In this document: positions 15,120-26,308 of the stretch, one piece after another
How the letters are laid out: each line of letters starts with the position of its first letter
How positions within the stretch are numbered: position 1 is the first letter of the stretch
Assembly (NCBI RefSeq): GCF_017305915.1
Contig: NZ_JAFKJN010000043.1
Location: 1 to 46,051, forward strand
Length of the DNA stretch: 46,051 nucleotides
Direction of reading: 5' to 3'
From: Reyranella sp.
GTDB lineage: Bacteria; Pseudomonadota; Alphaproteobacteria; Reyranellales; Reyranellaceae
Notes under the pieces: model-generated
Seen by the model: the letters and a program-made list of their open reading frames with translations, nothing else
Database searches by the model: none
Told to the model about the DNA's origin: nothing
Made by a program: the position numbers and the translations under genes

Positions 15120-16042
15120 GACACACCCTGACGCTTAAGCGTGAGGGCGCGAGCATAAACCTCGCGGCGGCGAAGTCCAAAGCGTGCTGCGACTTCCGCG
15201 GCAGCATCCTTCACCGACGCCGCCTGCAGGGCTTCCCGCAACGCAGCATCGAGGGCGCCGGCCGGCGGTGCGTCGGCTTCGCCGGGCGGGCCGATCACCA
15301 GCACGATCTCACCCTTCACCTCAACGTCGGCGTAGTGTGCGGCCAAATCGCTCAGCGATTGCCGCCGCACCTCCTCGAACAGCTTGGTGAGCTCGCGCGC
15401 CATCGCGGCCGGCCGGTCGCCCAGCAGCTCGGCCAGATCGGCGAGCGATGCCGCCAGCCGATGCGGGGCTTCGAAAAAGACAAGCGTGGCCGGTATTTGC
15501 GCCGCCTCGGCGATCGCCCGTCGCCGTTCGCCGGTCTTGGCCGGCAGGAAGCCGCCGAAAAAGAAGCGGTCGGTCGGCAAGCCCGACAGGGCGAGCGCCA
15601 TCGGCACCGCCGACGGCCCGGGCACGGCGGTCACCGCATGGCCGGCCGCCAGCGCGGCGCGCACCAGGCGGTAGCCGGGATCGGAGATCAGCGGCATGCC
15701 GGCGTCGGACACCAGCGCCACCCGCTGGCCCTCGGCCAGCGCGCGCAACAGTCGCGGCTCGCTGGCGTCCTGGGTGGCGTCGCTGTAGGCGACGGTCGGG
15801 ACGGCAATACCATGGGCGCTGGCGAGCTTGGCGAAGACCCGCGTGTCCTCAGCCGCGATCAGGTCGGCGGCCCGCAGCGTGTCGAGCGCCCGCAGGCTGA
15901 TGTCCCGCAGGTTGCCGATCGGGGTCGCGACAATGTGGAGGCCGGGCGCCAGCGGACGATCCGGCGCATGGGCCGGCGGTTTACCTTCGGCCTGCCGGCC
16001 GGTAGCTTGGGAACGCTCGTCACCGTCCATGTGAAATCCCAT
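15116..16042 (-). CDS. rsmI: 16S rRNA (cytidine1402-2'-O)-methyltransferase
   Basis: A 308-aa SAM-dependent tetrapyrrole-methylase-fold enzyme that 2'-O-methylates C1402 in the ribosomal P site. Diagnostic motifs are GLHIVATPIGNLRDISLRAL around residue 33, AADLIAAEDTRVFAKLASAHG, VALVSDAGMPLISDPGYRLV, VPGPSAVPMALALSGLPTDR and FFGGFLPAKTGERR. A C-terminal extension follows the catalytic domain. The N-terminal 30 residues are hydrophilic and variable; an in-frame ATG at 16030 is an alternative start. It is divergent from the lipoprotein gene by only 23 bp, so both promoters must overlap neighbouring coding sequence or each other. Confidence 0.95.
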   Translation of the reverse strand: MGFHMDGDERSQATGRQAEGKPPAHAPDRPLAPGLHIVATPIGNLRDISLRALDTLRAADLIAAEDTRVFAKLASAHGIAVPTVAYSDATQDASEPRLLRALAEGQRVALVSDAGMPLISDPGYRLVRAALAAGHAVTAVPGPSAVPMALALSGLPTDRFFFGGFLPAKTGERRRAIAEAAQIPATLVFFEAPHRLAASLADLAELLGDRPAAMARELTKLFEEVRRQSLSDLAAHYADVEVKGEIVLVIGPPGEADAPPAGALDAALREALQAASVKDAAAEVAARFGLRRREVYARALTLKRQGVS

Positions 16043-16065
16043 CCACCCCGGAGTCCAGCCGCCCG

Positions 16066-17232
16066 ATGCGTTCCCTCCTCGCGCTCGCGATCGTCGCTTT
16101 CCTGCTGGGCGCCTGCACCGAATCGCCGCCGAAGAGTAGCACGCCTGCGCCGCCGCCTCAGCCCATCGGGCAGCAGGCCGGCTCGCCGACCACGGCGTCG
16201 GGCAAGGCGCGGATCGCCCTGCTGCTGCCGCTCAGCGGCCGCAGCGCGCCGATCGGCCAGGCCATGCAGCAGGCCGCCGAGATGGCGCTGTTCGACACCG
16301 GCGCCAAGGACCTGGCGCTCGCCGCCTACGACAGCGGCGAATCGGGCGAGCAGGCGATCCAGGCCTACAACAAGGCGCGGACCGACGGCGTGGCGCTGAT
16401 CCTGGGGCCGCTGTTTGGCGCTTCGGCCTCGGCGCTGGGTCCGGCGCGCCGCACGGACAAGGTCAACATCATCGCTTTCTCCAACGACGAGAGCGTGGCC
16501 CAGCCCGGGCTGTGGGTGATGGGCATCGCCGCCCCGCCGCAGGTGCGCCGGGTGGTCGACTACAGCGTCTCGCAGGGCATCAAGCGCTTCGCCGTGCTGG
16601 CGCCGCGCGGCACCTACGGCCAGCAGATGACCAGCACGCTGCAGAACCAGGTGACGATCCGCGGCGGCTCGGTCATCGCGACCGAGACCTACGACGAGGG
16701 CACCGACGTCCGCGGCGCGGCGCAGCGCATCGCCGACGCCGCCAAGGTCGGCGACGGCAAGGTCGCGATCCTCGTTCCGGTCGCGCCGCCCCGGCTGACG
16801 ACGGCGGTGGCCGCGCTGACCGGCGCCGGCCTCGATTCGAAATCGGCGCAGCTGATCGGCACCGGCGTGTGGGACGTGGGCGGCATCGGCTCCGACCCGC
16901 AACTGCGCGGCGCCTGGTACGCGGCGCCCGATCCGGCGCGGCGCGCCGATTTCGAGCGCAAGTACATCTCGACCTACGGCCGGCCGCCGCATCGCCTCGC
17001 GACGCTCGCCTACGACGCGGTGTCGCTGGCCGGGCAGCTCGCGCGCGCCAGGCCGGGCGGCGACTTCGCGGCCGAGGCGATCGCCAATCCCAACGGCTGG
17101 TCGGGCGTCGACGGCGTGTTCCGCTTCCTGTCCGACGGCCGCACCGAGCGCACGCTGGCGGTGATCGAGGTGCAGGGCGACCGCGGCGTCGTGATCAGCC
17201 CGGCCCCGACCACCTTCGCGCCGACCAACTGA
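16066..17232 (+). CDS. Penicillin-binding protein activator-like lipoprotein
   Basis: A 388-aa lipoprotein. The signal peptide MRSLLALAIVAFLLGAC ends in a lipobox (LLGAC) with acylated Cys17, followed by a Pro-rich linker to about residue 45. The rest is a Leu/Ile/Val-binding-protein fold (ARIALLLPLSGRSAPIGQAM, GVALILGPLFGASASA, VNIIAFSNDESVAQPG, RFAVLAPRGTYGQQM). In this position, divergent from rsmI, the family is annotated as a peptidoglycan-synthesis activator related to the C-terminal domain of LpoA. Amino-acid transport is less likely because no permease is nearby. Its TGA overlaps the ATG of the next gene (TGATG). Confidence 0.85.
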   Translation: MRSLLALAIVAFLLGACTESPPKSSTPAPPPQPIGQQAGSPTTASGKARIALLLPLSGRSAPIGQAMQQAAEMALFDTGAKDLALAAYDSGESGEQAIQAYNKARTDGVALILGPLFGASASALGPARRTDKVNIIAFSNDESVAQPGLWVMGIAAPPQVRRVVDYSVSQGIKRFAVLAPRGTYGQQMTSTLQNQVTIRGGSVIATETYDEGTDVRGAAQRIADAAKVGDGKVAILVPVAPPRLTTAVAALTGAGLDSKSAQLIGTGVWDVGGIGSDPQLRGAWYAAPDPARRADFERKYISTYGRPPHRLATLAYDAVSLAGQLARARPGGDFAAEAIANPNGWSGVDGVFRFLSDGRTERTLAVIEVQGDRGVVISPAPTTFAPTN

Positions 17233-17951
17233 TGCCGCTTCCGCTCGCGATCCTGTTCGATCTCGACGACACGCTGATCCGGGCCTATGCGCAGCCCGAG
17301 GACGCGTGGACGCGCCTGCTGCATGTCTTCGCGGCGCCCCTCGACGCGCACGATACCGCCGCGATCGAGCGCGTGCGCATGGCCGTCATGGACGAGGCGC
17401 GCGCCTTCTGGAGCGACCGCGCCGCAGCGGCCAAGTGGCGCCTCGACATTCCCGGCGCGCGGCGGCTATCGGTGCGGCGCGGCCTGGCGCGGCTCGGCTA
17501 CCACGACGAGGCGCTGGCCGACCGGATCGCCGACGCCTTCACCGAGCTGCGCCGCGCCGAGTACCGGCTCTATCCCGACGCGCTCGCCACGGTCGACACG
17601 CTGCGCCAGCGCGGCGTGAAGCTCGCGCTGGTGACCAACGGCGCGGCCGAATTCCAGCGTGCCAAGATCGAGCGCTTCGACCTGGGCCACCGCTTCGACC
17701 ACATCCAGATCGAGGGCGAGTTCGGCATGGGCAAGCCCGAGCTCGACGTCTACCGCCACGCCCTCGAGCGGCTGGGCTGTGCGGCGTGCGACGCCTGGAT
17801 GGTCGGCGACAACTATGAATGGGAAGTCGAGGCGCCGCAGAAGCTCGGCCTGTGCGGCATCTGGTACGACCCGTTCGAGGCGGGCATCCCGGCCCACGCG
17901 ACCGCCCAGCCGACGCGCGTGATCAGGCGGCTGGGCGAGCTGCTGGAGTGA
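17232..17951 (+). CDS. HAD superfamily hydrolase
   Basis: A 239-aa haloacid-dehalogenase-type phosphatase. Motif I is ILFDLDDTL with nucleophile Asp10 and acid-base Asp12. Motif II is LALVTNGAAEFQ, motif III is the lysine of GMGKPELDVYRHAL, and motif IV is WMVGDNYEWEVEAPQKLGL. The helical cap between motifs I and II makes it a subfamily I (YjjG/GS1-like) enzyme, probably acting on a small phosphorylated metabolite or nucleotide. The start overlaps the preceding stop by one base, implying translational coupling. A GC-rich hairpin follows the gene. Confidence 0.9.
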   Translation: MPLPLAILFDLDDTLIRAYAQPEDAWTRLLHVFAAPLDAHDTAAIERVRMAVMDEARAFWSDRAAAAKWRLDIPGARRLSVRRGLARLGYHDEALADRIADAFTELRRAEYRLYPDALATVDTLRQRGVKLALVTNGAAEFQRAKIERFDLGHRFDHIQIEGEFGMGKPELDVYRHALERLGCAACDAWMVGDNYEWEVEAPQKLGLCGIWYDPFEAGIPAHATAQPTRVIRRLGELLE

Positions 17952-17959
17952 CGCCTTCC

Positions 17960-17986
17960 TCCTCTCCCCTGTTGGAGGGGAGAGGA
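17960..17986. terminator. Stem-loop between convergent genes
   Basis: A 10-bp stem tcctctcccc/ggggagagga with a 7-base loop lies between the convergent HAD and ferredoxin genes. It is placed for bidirectional termination. There is no strong T-run, so the efficiency is uncertain. Confidence 0.5.
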
Positions 17987-17987
17987 A

Positions 17988-18365
17988 CTAAGAGGCCTTC
18001 ACCCGATCCTTCGGCAGCCGCTCGTGGGGCAGCAGCATCAGGCGCTCGACCCGGCCGCCTTCGACCAGGTGCCTCTGCAGCACCTCGTCGACATCCTCCT
18101 TGGTCTTCACCTGATACCAGATGCCCTCGGGATAGATCACCATCGAGGGCCCGAGCTCGCAGCGGTCGAGGCAGCCGGCGTTGTTGATCCGCACCTTCTT
18201 CAGCCCGAGGTCCTTGGCGCGGCTCTTCATGTAGTCGCGCAGCTCCTCGCTGCCCTTGTCGGAGCAGCAGCCGCGCGGATGGCCGGCCGGTCGCTTGTTG
18301 GTGCAGCAGAAGACATGGGCGTCATAGTACGGGCCGGGATCGGCCGGCTTCTGGCGGTTGCTCAT
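17988..18365 (-). CDS. Thioredoxin-like [2Fe-2S] ferredoxin domain protein
   Basis: A 125-aa thioredoxin-fold [2Fe-2S] ferredoxin. It begins after a short linker (YYDAHVFCCTNKRPAGHPRG). Cysteine ligand candidates are Cys20/21, Cys33/34, and Cys65 and Cys69 in NNAGCLDRCELGPSMVIYPE, the family hallmark. The C-terminal helix (KTKEDVDEVLQRHLVEGG) is typical. It may serve as an electron carrier or a redox sensor. The ATG at 18365 lies two bases past the stop of the DUF6489 gene, so the pair is co-transcribed. In related alphaproteobacteria the same pair is found together. Confidence 0.9.
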   Translation of the reverse strand: MSNRQKPADPGPYYDAHVFCCTNKRPAGHPRGCCSDKGSEELRDYMKSRAKDLGLKKVRINNAGCLDRCELGPSMVIYPEGIWYQVKTKEDVDEVLQRHLVEGGRVERLMLLPHERLPKDRVKAS

Positions 18366-18367
18366 CG

Positions 18368-18631
18368 TCACTCCTTCTTGCCGCCGGTCGTGGCGATGTT
18401 GGCGAGCTGCGACCAGAAAGCCTGCTGCATCTGCTGCATCTGCTCGACGCCCTGCATCGAGGCCGGCAGCCAGGTCTTGAAGATCGTCTCCGGGTTCATG
18501 GCGTTGAGGCCGGAGCGCAGCCGCTCCTCGATCTCGCCCATCACCCGATCCTGCATCGGCTTGAGGTCGGGCAGGCCGAAGAAGGCGCGCGCCTCCTCGG
18601 GCGTGCAGGTCACCTCGACATTGACTTTCAT
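18368..18631 (-). CDS. DUF6489-type small protein
   Basis: An 87-aa protein beginning MKVNVEVTCTPEEARAFFGL, followed by PMQDRVMGEIEERLRSGLNA and TWLPASMQGVEQMQQMQQAF. It matches the small DUF6489 family of alphaproteobacteria. It is helical, has one cysteine and no membrane segment. The Met/Gln-rich middle suggests an amphipathic helix and self-association. It is divergent from the ammonia-lyase gene by 29 bp and heads the two-gene unit with the ferredoxin. No function is established. Confidence 0.8.
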   Translation of the reverse strand: MKVNVEVTCTPEEARAFFGLPDLKPMQDRVMGEIEERLRSGLNAMNPETIFKTWLPASMQGVEQMQQMQQAFWSQLANIATTGGKKE

Positions 18632-18660
18632 GGGCCGTTCTCCGTTTGCTGCACCTTATC

Positions 18661-19811
18661 ATGACCCTCGACTGGATCGACCGAAACCCCCGCGCCCGCG
18701 CCCTGCCGTTCGGCCGCGACCAGCAATATGTGGTGAACCCCAACGGGGTGCCGGAGTTGCTGGACATGCTGAAGGCCTGCCCCGTCCACAAGGAAACGCC
18801 GCTCTACGCCTTGCCGGCGCTCGCGGCGCGGCTCGGCGTCGGCGAAGTCCGCATCAAAGATGAAAGCCAGCGCTTCGGCTTCGGCGCCTTCAAGGCGCTG
18901 GGCGGCGTGCTCGCGGTCTACGACAAGCTCTCGGGCGCGGTCGGCGAGGCCTACCGCTCCTCGCCGACCTTCGAGGAGGTGCTGAGCGGCGAGCATCGCC
19001 GGATCACCGGGGACTATGTCTTCACCACGGCGAGCTCGGGCAACCACGGTCGCTCGGTCGCCGCCGGGGCCAAGCTGTTCGGCAATCGCTGCATCATCTT
19101 CCTGCCGAAGTTCACCTCGGCCGACAAGGAGGCCGCCATCCGCGCCCGCGGCGCCGAGGTCATCCGCGTCGACGGCGACTACGATACCGCCGTCGCTGAA
19201 TGCCGGCGCCAGGCCGAGGCGAACGGCTGGACGATCATCTCCGACACCTCGTGGGAGGGCTACGAGGACACGCCGCGCAGCGTGATGCGCGGCTACACCG
19301 TGCTGGTCGAGGAAGTGATCCGCCAGTGGCGCCCCGGCCCGACGCACGTCTTCGTGCAGGCAGGCGTCGGCGGGCTGGCTGCGGCGGTGTTCGGCTATCT
19401 CTGGGCGCGCTACGAGCCCCGGCCGCGCTTCATCGTCGTCGAGCCCGAGAGCGCCGACTGCTGGTTCCAGAGCAATCGCGCCGGCAAGCCGACCTCGGCA
19501 AGCGGCAATGCCGACACGGCGATGGGCGGCCTCGCCTGCCGCGAGATCTCGCCGGTCACCTGGCCGGTGATCGGCCTCGCCGCCGACTGGTTCATGACCA
19601 TCGAGGAGGACCGTGTGGCGCCGACACGCAAGCTGCTGGCCCATCCGCTCGACGGGGATCCCGCGATCGCCTCCGGCCCGTCGGGTTGCGCCGGCGCCGC
19701 CGGGCTGGTGCGCGTCTGCGAGGACGACGAGGCCTTCAAGATGCTGCATCTCGACAAGCGCTCCCGCGTTCTTCTGATCAACAGCGAAGGCAACCTCGGA
19801 GAGGGCGACGC

Positions 19812-19815
<4 letters not shown>
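18661..19815 (+). CDS. Diaminopropionate ammonia-lyase-like PLP enzyme
   Basis: A 384-aa fold-type II PLP enzyme. Diaminopropionate ammonia-lyase turns 2,3-diaminopropionate into pyruvate and two ammonia. The internal aldimine lysine is Lys78 in QRFGFGAFKALGG. The cofactor phosphate-binding region is TASSGNHGRSVAAGAKLFG, and the glycine-rich QAGVGGLAAAVFGYL follows. SPVTWPVIGLAADWFM and IASGPSGCAGAAGL complete the family pattern. The ATG at 18661 is preferred to a TTG at 18646. Its stop overlaps the next start by four bases (ATGA), tying it to the YyaL-like gene. A related threonine or serine dehydratase activity cannot be excluded. Confidence 0.88.
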
Positions 19816-21846
<2,031 letters not shown>

Positions 21847-21854
<8 letters not shown>

Positions 21855-23268
21855 CCGCATCGAGATATCGGTCGAGTACCGCTGCATCGCGCGTCATCGC
21901 ACCGATGTAGCCGTCTGGACGAACCAGAACGCAGTCGCCGGGTGCGAGGCCGTAGTGCTCTCGCACCAAACCCTGATCGTCGACGATGTCGCCGCCGACG
22001 CGATAGATGCGCAAACCGGCGCGCGCGGCGATCGGTGACGGCGCGTCGTAGACCAGCAAGGTCCAGTGCGTGCCCTGGAACAGGGTGAACAGCCGCGTCG
22101 GCTGGCCGGCGGCGCCGCGCACCGGCGCATCGGGTGCGCGATTGCCGGCATTGGGGCCGCGCGCGAGGCTCGACTCGGGATAGCCGAGATCGAGCTGCTG
22201 CTCGGCGCGGCCGCGCCGGTTGCCGCCGCCGGTCCGCGTCGCCTGCAGTAGCCGGGTTGCCAGCCCCAGCATGCCGGCGGCGATCGGCCGACGCTCCTCC
22301 TCGTAGGTCGCCAGCAGGGAGGATGCGCCATCGAGCGCCGCGGCGAGCTTCCAGCCGAGATTGTAGGAATCCTGCACGCTGGTGTTCAGCCCCTGGCCGC
22401 CGGTCGGCGGATGGGTGTGCGCGGCATCGCCGGCGAGGAAAACGCGGCCGACCTGGTAGCGGTCGGCGAGGCGGGCATTCATCGAATAGGCCGAGGCCCA
22501 CGATACCGAATGCACCTTGAGATCGTCGCGCCGCGTGCGACTGGCGATCATCGCCTCGAGACCGACCGCGGAAAGATCGACCTCACCGTCGCCCGGGATG
22601 CGCGCCTGGAGCTGGAACTGGTCGGTGCCCATCAGCGGGCAGAGCGACATCGATTCGGGCTTGCCGTCGTTCCAGCGATGCCACGCGTCGCGGCTCAAGC
22701 CCTCGAGATCGAGGTCGGCCACCAGCGCGCGCACGCCGAGCGTCTCGCCCGGGAAGCCGATGCTGAGGGTCTGGCGCACCGTGCTGCGGCCGCCGTCGCA
22801 GCCGATCAGGTAACGCACCCGCATCGGCGCGCCGTTCACTATGGCCGCCACGCCGTCGGCATCCTGCGTGAAACTCTCCAGCGCCTCGCCGTAGCGCGGC
22901 CGATGGCTCAATTCGGCGAGGCGTTCGCGCAGGATCGCCTCGGTCTTGTGCTGCGGCAGCATCAGCGGGATGCGATAGGGCTCGCGCGGCGTCGGATCGC
23001 TGATCTCCATGAACGGCGAGTCATCGAAGCCGCCGTCGCGATGCACGCGCTGCGGCGGGTAGGGCCCGCCCGCCGCCACCATGCGATCGACGATGCCGAG
23101 ATCCTCGAACACTTCGAGCGTGCGCGGCTGGATGCCCTTGCCGCGCGAGCCGTGAAACGGCTGCGCCGCCGCATCGATCAGGCGGAAGGCGACACCGCGG
23201 CGCGCCAGTTCGACCGCCAGCGTCAGGCCGGCGGCGCCGGCGCCGCAGATCAGCACATCGGTTTCCAT
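21847..23268 (-). CDS. FAD-dependent aromatic-ring-type monooxygenase
   Basis: A 473-aa class A flavoprotein hydroxylase of the PHBH/MhpA/pentachlorophenol-monooxygenase type. The dinucleotide motif VLICGAGAAGLTLAVELARR sits at the N-terminus. The DG motif is YLIGCDGGRSTVRQ and the GD motif GRVFLAGDAAHTHPPTGGQG. It is followed by NTSVQDSYNLGWKLAAAL. A C-terminal thioredoxin-like region (from about residue 390, APDAPVRGAAGQPTRLF) is typical of the phenol hydroxylase subgroup. The ATG at 23268 gives METDVLICGAG; an upstream in-frame start adds five residues. It is divergent from the creatininase-family gene by 29 bp, and both may act on one catabolic pathway. Confidence 0.9.
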
Positions 23269-23297
23269 GGTATCCTTCCGCAAACGAGGAGTTCCCT

Positions 23298-24041
23298 GTG
23301 CAGCTTCAGCTCAAGACTTGGCAGTTCGTCGAGGATTATCTCAAGAGCAAGACCGGCATCATCATCCCGATCGGCTCGACCGAACAGCACGGCCCGACCG
23401 GGCTGATCGGCACCGACGCGCTGACCGCCGAGATGATCGGCCGCGGCGTCGGCGAGAAGGTGGGCGCGCTGGTGGCACCGACCATCTCGGTCGGCATGGC
23501 GCAGCATCACCTCGCCTTCCCCGGCTCGATGACGCTCAGGCCCTCGACGCTGATCGCGCTGATCAAGGACCAGGTGATGTCGCTGGCGCGGCACGGCTTC
23601 ACCCGCTTCTATTTCATCAACGGCCACGGCGGCAATGTCGCGACGGTGACGGCGTCGTTCTCCGAGATCTATGCCGACCGCTCGATGGAGCGGCTCTCCA
23701 ACCAGCCGCCGATCAAGTGCGTGCTGCGCAACTGGTGGGAGAGCGCCGGCATCAGGGGCCTGAGCCGCGAGCTCTACGGCAACGCCGAGGGCAGCCACGC
23801 GACGCCGTCGGAGGTGGCGCTGACCTGGTACGGCTATCCCGAGACCCAGCAACAGAAGCCGATGGAGCCGCGCATCGCTGCGACCGGCAGCTTCGCCGAC
23901 GCCGAGGACTACCGCCGCAACTTCCCCGACGGCCGCATCGGCTCCGACCCGAACCTCGCGACGCCCGAGCACGGCAAGCGGATCTACGAGACCGCGGTCA
24001 CGGACGTCGCCCGTGACTACGAGGCCTGGGTGGCGCGCTGA
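23298..24041 (+). CDS. Creatininase family amidohydrolase
   Basis: A 247-aa metal-dependent amidohydrolase of the creatininase fold, from a GTG at 23298. The metal-binding residues are visible: Glu29 and His31 in PIGSTEQHGPTG, Asp40 in GTDALTAEM, a histidine in FINGHGGN, and a glutamate in NAEGSHATPSEVAL. Substrates of the family range from creatinine to formylated pyrimidine intermediates, so it need not be a creatininase. Its length is normal. It ends 24 bases inside the convergent EamA gene at 24017. Confidence 0.9.
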   Translation: MQLQLKTWQFVEDYLKSKTGIIIPIGSTEQHGPTGLIGTDALTAEMIGRGVGEKVGALVAPTISVGMAQHHLAFPGSMTLRPSTLIALIKDQVMSLARHGFTRFYFINGHGGNVATVTASFSEIYADRSMERLSNQPPIKCVLRNWWESAGIRGLSRELYGNAEGSHATPSEVALTWYGYPETQQQKPMEPRIAATGSFADAEDYRRNFPDGRIGSDPNLATPEHGKRIYETAVTDVARDYEAWVAR

Positions 24042-24910
24042 CCGGCGCGCCGCACCCGCTCGCGGTGCAGGATGTAGAGGCCGGCGCCGACCACTACCGC
24101 GATACCGGAGATCGCCAGCAGGTTGGGCACGTCGCCCCACAGCACGTAGCCAATCCCGAGCGCCCACAGCACCGAGGCGTAGCGGAACGAGCCGATCACC
24201 GAGAACTCCGCGCCCGTGCGCAGCGAGATCATCAGGAGCTGGTAGCCGGCGGCGAGCAGCAGCGACGAGCCCATCACCAGCAGCACGCCGCGAAGACTCA
24301 TCGGCTGCCAGCCATTCAGCGTCGCCCAGACGCAGCCGACGACCGCCAGCGTCACGGCCGAGCTCAGCGACACGACCAGCGTCGGCACCTGCGCTGGCAC
24401 CCAGCGGGCGATGACGTCGCGCGTCGCCCCGACGAACGAGGCCAGCACGACCAGCCAGGTCCAGAGATTGACGTCGCCGGGCCGCGGCTGGATCACCATC
24501 AGCACGCCCACGAACCCGACCGCGATCGCCGTCCAGCGCCGCCAGCCAACCGTCTCGCCGAGCAGCAGCACGGCGAGGATCGCGAGGAACAGCGGCGTCG
24601 ACAGGTTGACCGCCGTGGCGATCGCGAACGGGATGAAGGCGAGCGCGATCAGGTAGGAGACCGCCGCCCCCGCCTCGAGCAGGCCGCGCAGGGCGACCCA
24701 CGGATGGGCGAGCCGCGGGACATGGCGCAGCTCGCCGCGGATCAGCAGGGCGAGCCCGCACCATAGGGTGGCGAAGCAGCCGCGCAGGCCGATCGCCTGC
24801 AGCGGCGGCATGGTCTCGGCGGCGAGCTTGATCAGGGCGTCGTTGAAGATGAAGACCACGACCGACGCCGACATCGCGAGGATGCCGCGGCGGTTGTCGA
24901 CCGGGCTCAC
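24017..24910 (-). CDS. EamA/DMT family transporter
   Basis: A 297-aa drug/metabolite transporter with about ten membrane helices in two EamA halves. Helices include FIFNDALIKLAAETMPPLQA, AVSYLIALAFIPFAIATAVN, TAIAVGFVGVLMVIQPRP, VVLASFVGATRDVIARWV, and AISGIAVVVGAGLYILHRER at the end. The start is a GTG at 24910 that overlaps the EVE-gene stop (GTGA), which gives an N-terminus of normal length; an ATG at 24874 also lies in frame. Substrate is unknown; the family exports amino acids, nucleotides or drugs. It is the last gene of the tsaD operon. Confidence 0.88.
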   Translation of the reverse strand: MSPVDNRRGILAMSASVVVFIFNDALIKLAAETMPPLQAIGLRGCFATLWCGLALLIRGELRHVPRLAHPWVALRGLLEAGAAVSYLIALAFIPFAIATAVNLSTPLFLAILAVLLLGETVGWRRWTAIAVGFVGVLMVIQPRPGDVNLWTWLVVLASFVGATRDVIARWVPAQVPTLVVSLSSAVTLAVVGCVWATLNGWQPMSLRGVLLVMGSSLLLAAGYQLLMISLRTGAEFSVIGSFRYASVLWALGIGYVLWGDVPNLLAISGIAVVVGAGLYILHRERVRRAGQRATQAS

Positions 24911-25317
24911 TTGGCCGTAGTCATCTTCGTGATCAGTTTCCACTGCTCGTCGTTGACGGGAACCACGGACAGCCGCGACTGGCGCACCAGACCGAAGTCC
25001 TTGAGCTTGGGCTCGGCCTTGATGGCGGCCAGCGTCACCGCCTGCTTCACCGGCTCGACCGCGGCGACGTCGACGGCCACCGCCTTGCCGGCCTTGTCGG
25101 TCGGATCGGGATAGGCGGTCTTCACTACCTTGGCGATGCCGACGATCTCCTTGCCCTCGTTCGAGTGATAGAAGAAGCAGAGATCGCCCGTCTTCATCGC
25201 CTTGAGGTTCATCGCGGCCTGCGGATTGCGCACGCCGGTCCACGACGTCTTCTTGTCCTTGACGAACTGCTCCCACGAATAAGCCGAGGGCTCGGACTTG
25301 ATGAGCCAATGCGCCAT
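24907..25317 (-). CDS. EVE domain protein
   Basis: A 136-aa stand-alone EVE domain. This PUA-like fold binds modified bases or RNA. Key residues are MAHWLIKSEPSAYSWEQFVK, the TSWTGVRNPQAAMNLKAMKT stretch, GDLCFFYHSNEGKEIVGIAK and PVNDEQWKLITKM. The length is standard. It sits one base from the gpsA stop and four bases into the EamA gene, so it is co-translated with both. Linkage of EVE with tsaD and gpsA is conserved in alphaproteobacteria, and a link to tRNA or RNA quality is plausible but not shown. Confidence 0.93.
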   Translation of the reverse strand: MAHWLIKSEPSAYSWEQFVKDKKTSWTGVRNPQAAMNLKAMKTGDLCFFYHSNEGKEIVGIAKVVKTAYPDPTDKAGKAVAVDVAAVEPVKQAVTLAAIKAEPKLKDFGLVRQSRLSVVPVNDEQWKLITKMTTAK

Positions 25318-25318
25318 G

Positions 25319-26308
25319 TCACTCCCCTTCGCGTCTCAGCGGACGCGCCAGCAGGCTGCGGATCGTCTGATCGAGGTCCGCGCCCTTGTGCAGGATAGCA
25401 TCGACCGCGCCGCAAATCGGCATCTCGATGCCAAGCCTGGCGGCCCGCGCCAATACGGCCGGCGCCGTCGCCTCGCCCTCGACCACCTGGCGGCGGCCCT
25501 GCATATGGTCGGCGAGCCTGGTGCCCTTGCCCAGCGCCAGCCCGAGCGAGCGGTTGCGCGACAGCGGCCCGTGGCAGGTCAGCACCAGGTCGCCCAGGCC
25601 GCTCAGGCCCGTCAGCGTCTCGAGCTCGGCGCCCATCGCCTGGCCGAGCCGCGCCATCTCGGCGAAGCCGCGGGTCGCGAGCGCGGCAGCGGCGTTGTAG
25701 CCGAGGCCCCTGCCCTCGACGATGCCGGCGGCGATCGCCAGCACGTTCTTGACCGCGCCGCCCAGCGCCACGCCCAGCACGTCGTGGCTCCAGTACGGCC
25801 GGAACGCGCCGGCCGCCAGCGCCGTCGCCAGCGACTGGCCGAGCGCCGGCTCGAAGGTCGCGATGCTGATCGCGGTCGGCAGGCCGCGGATCGCCTCCTC
25901 GGCGAAGCTCGGCCCCGACAGCACGGCGATGCGCCGCCCGGGCTGCACCTCGGCGAGCACTTCGGGCATCAAGAGGCCGGTCGCGACCTCGATGCCCTTG
26001 GCGCAGATTACCACCGGACCGTCGCCCGGCAGGCGCCGCGCCAGCTCACGCACGGCCTGCGCCGGGCAGACCAGCAGCAACCCGTCGCAGGCGCCGAGAT
26101 CGTCGAGGCCCGCCGCCGCCTCGATGCCGGCATCGATCGGGATGCCGGGCAGATAGACCGGATTGGCTTTATCGGTCGCGATGGCTTTTGCAATCGCCGG
26201 ATCGCGCGACCACAGCGTCACCCGTCGGCCGGCGCGGCGCGCCAGGCAGGCGAGCGCGGTACCCCACGCGCCGCCGCCCACGACACCGATATGCGCAGCG
26301 TCCACCAT
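25319..26308 (-). CDS. gpsA: Glycerol-3-phosphate dehydrogenase [NAD(P)+]
   Basis: A 329-aa cytosolic enzyme that reduces dihydroxyacetone phosphate to sn-glycerol 3-phosphate for phospholipid synthesis. The Rossmann motif IGVVGGGAWGTALACLARRA is at the N-terminus. The catalytic lysine lies in GAVKNVLAIAAGIVEGRGLG. Also visible are VVICAKGIEVATGLLMPEVL, VLSGPSFAEEAIRGLP, GLSGLGDLVLTCHGPLSRNR and VVEGEATAPAVLARAARLG. Start and stop abut the 2OG oxygenase and EVE genes with no more than one base between them. Confidence 0.96.
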   Translation of the reverse strand: MVDAAHIGVVGGGAWGTALACLARRAGRRVTLWSRDPAIAKAIATDKANPVYLPGIPIDAGIEAAAGLDDLGACDGLLLVCPAQAVRELARRLPGDGPVVICAKGIEVATGLLMPEVLAEVQPGRRIAVLSGPSFAEEAIRGLPTAISIATFEPALGQSLATALAAGAFRPYWSHDVLGVALGGAVKNVLAIAAGIVEGRGLGYNAAAALATRGFAEMARLGQAMGAELETLTGLSGLGDLVLTCHGPLSRNRSLGLALGKGTRLADHMQGRRQVVEGEATAPAVLARAARLGIEMPICGAVDAILHKGADLDQTIRSLLARPLRREGE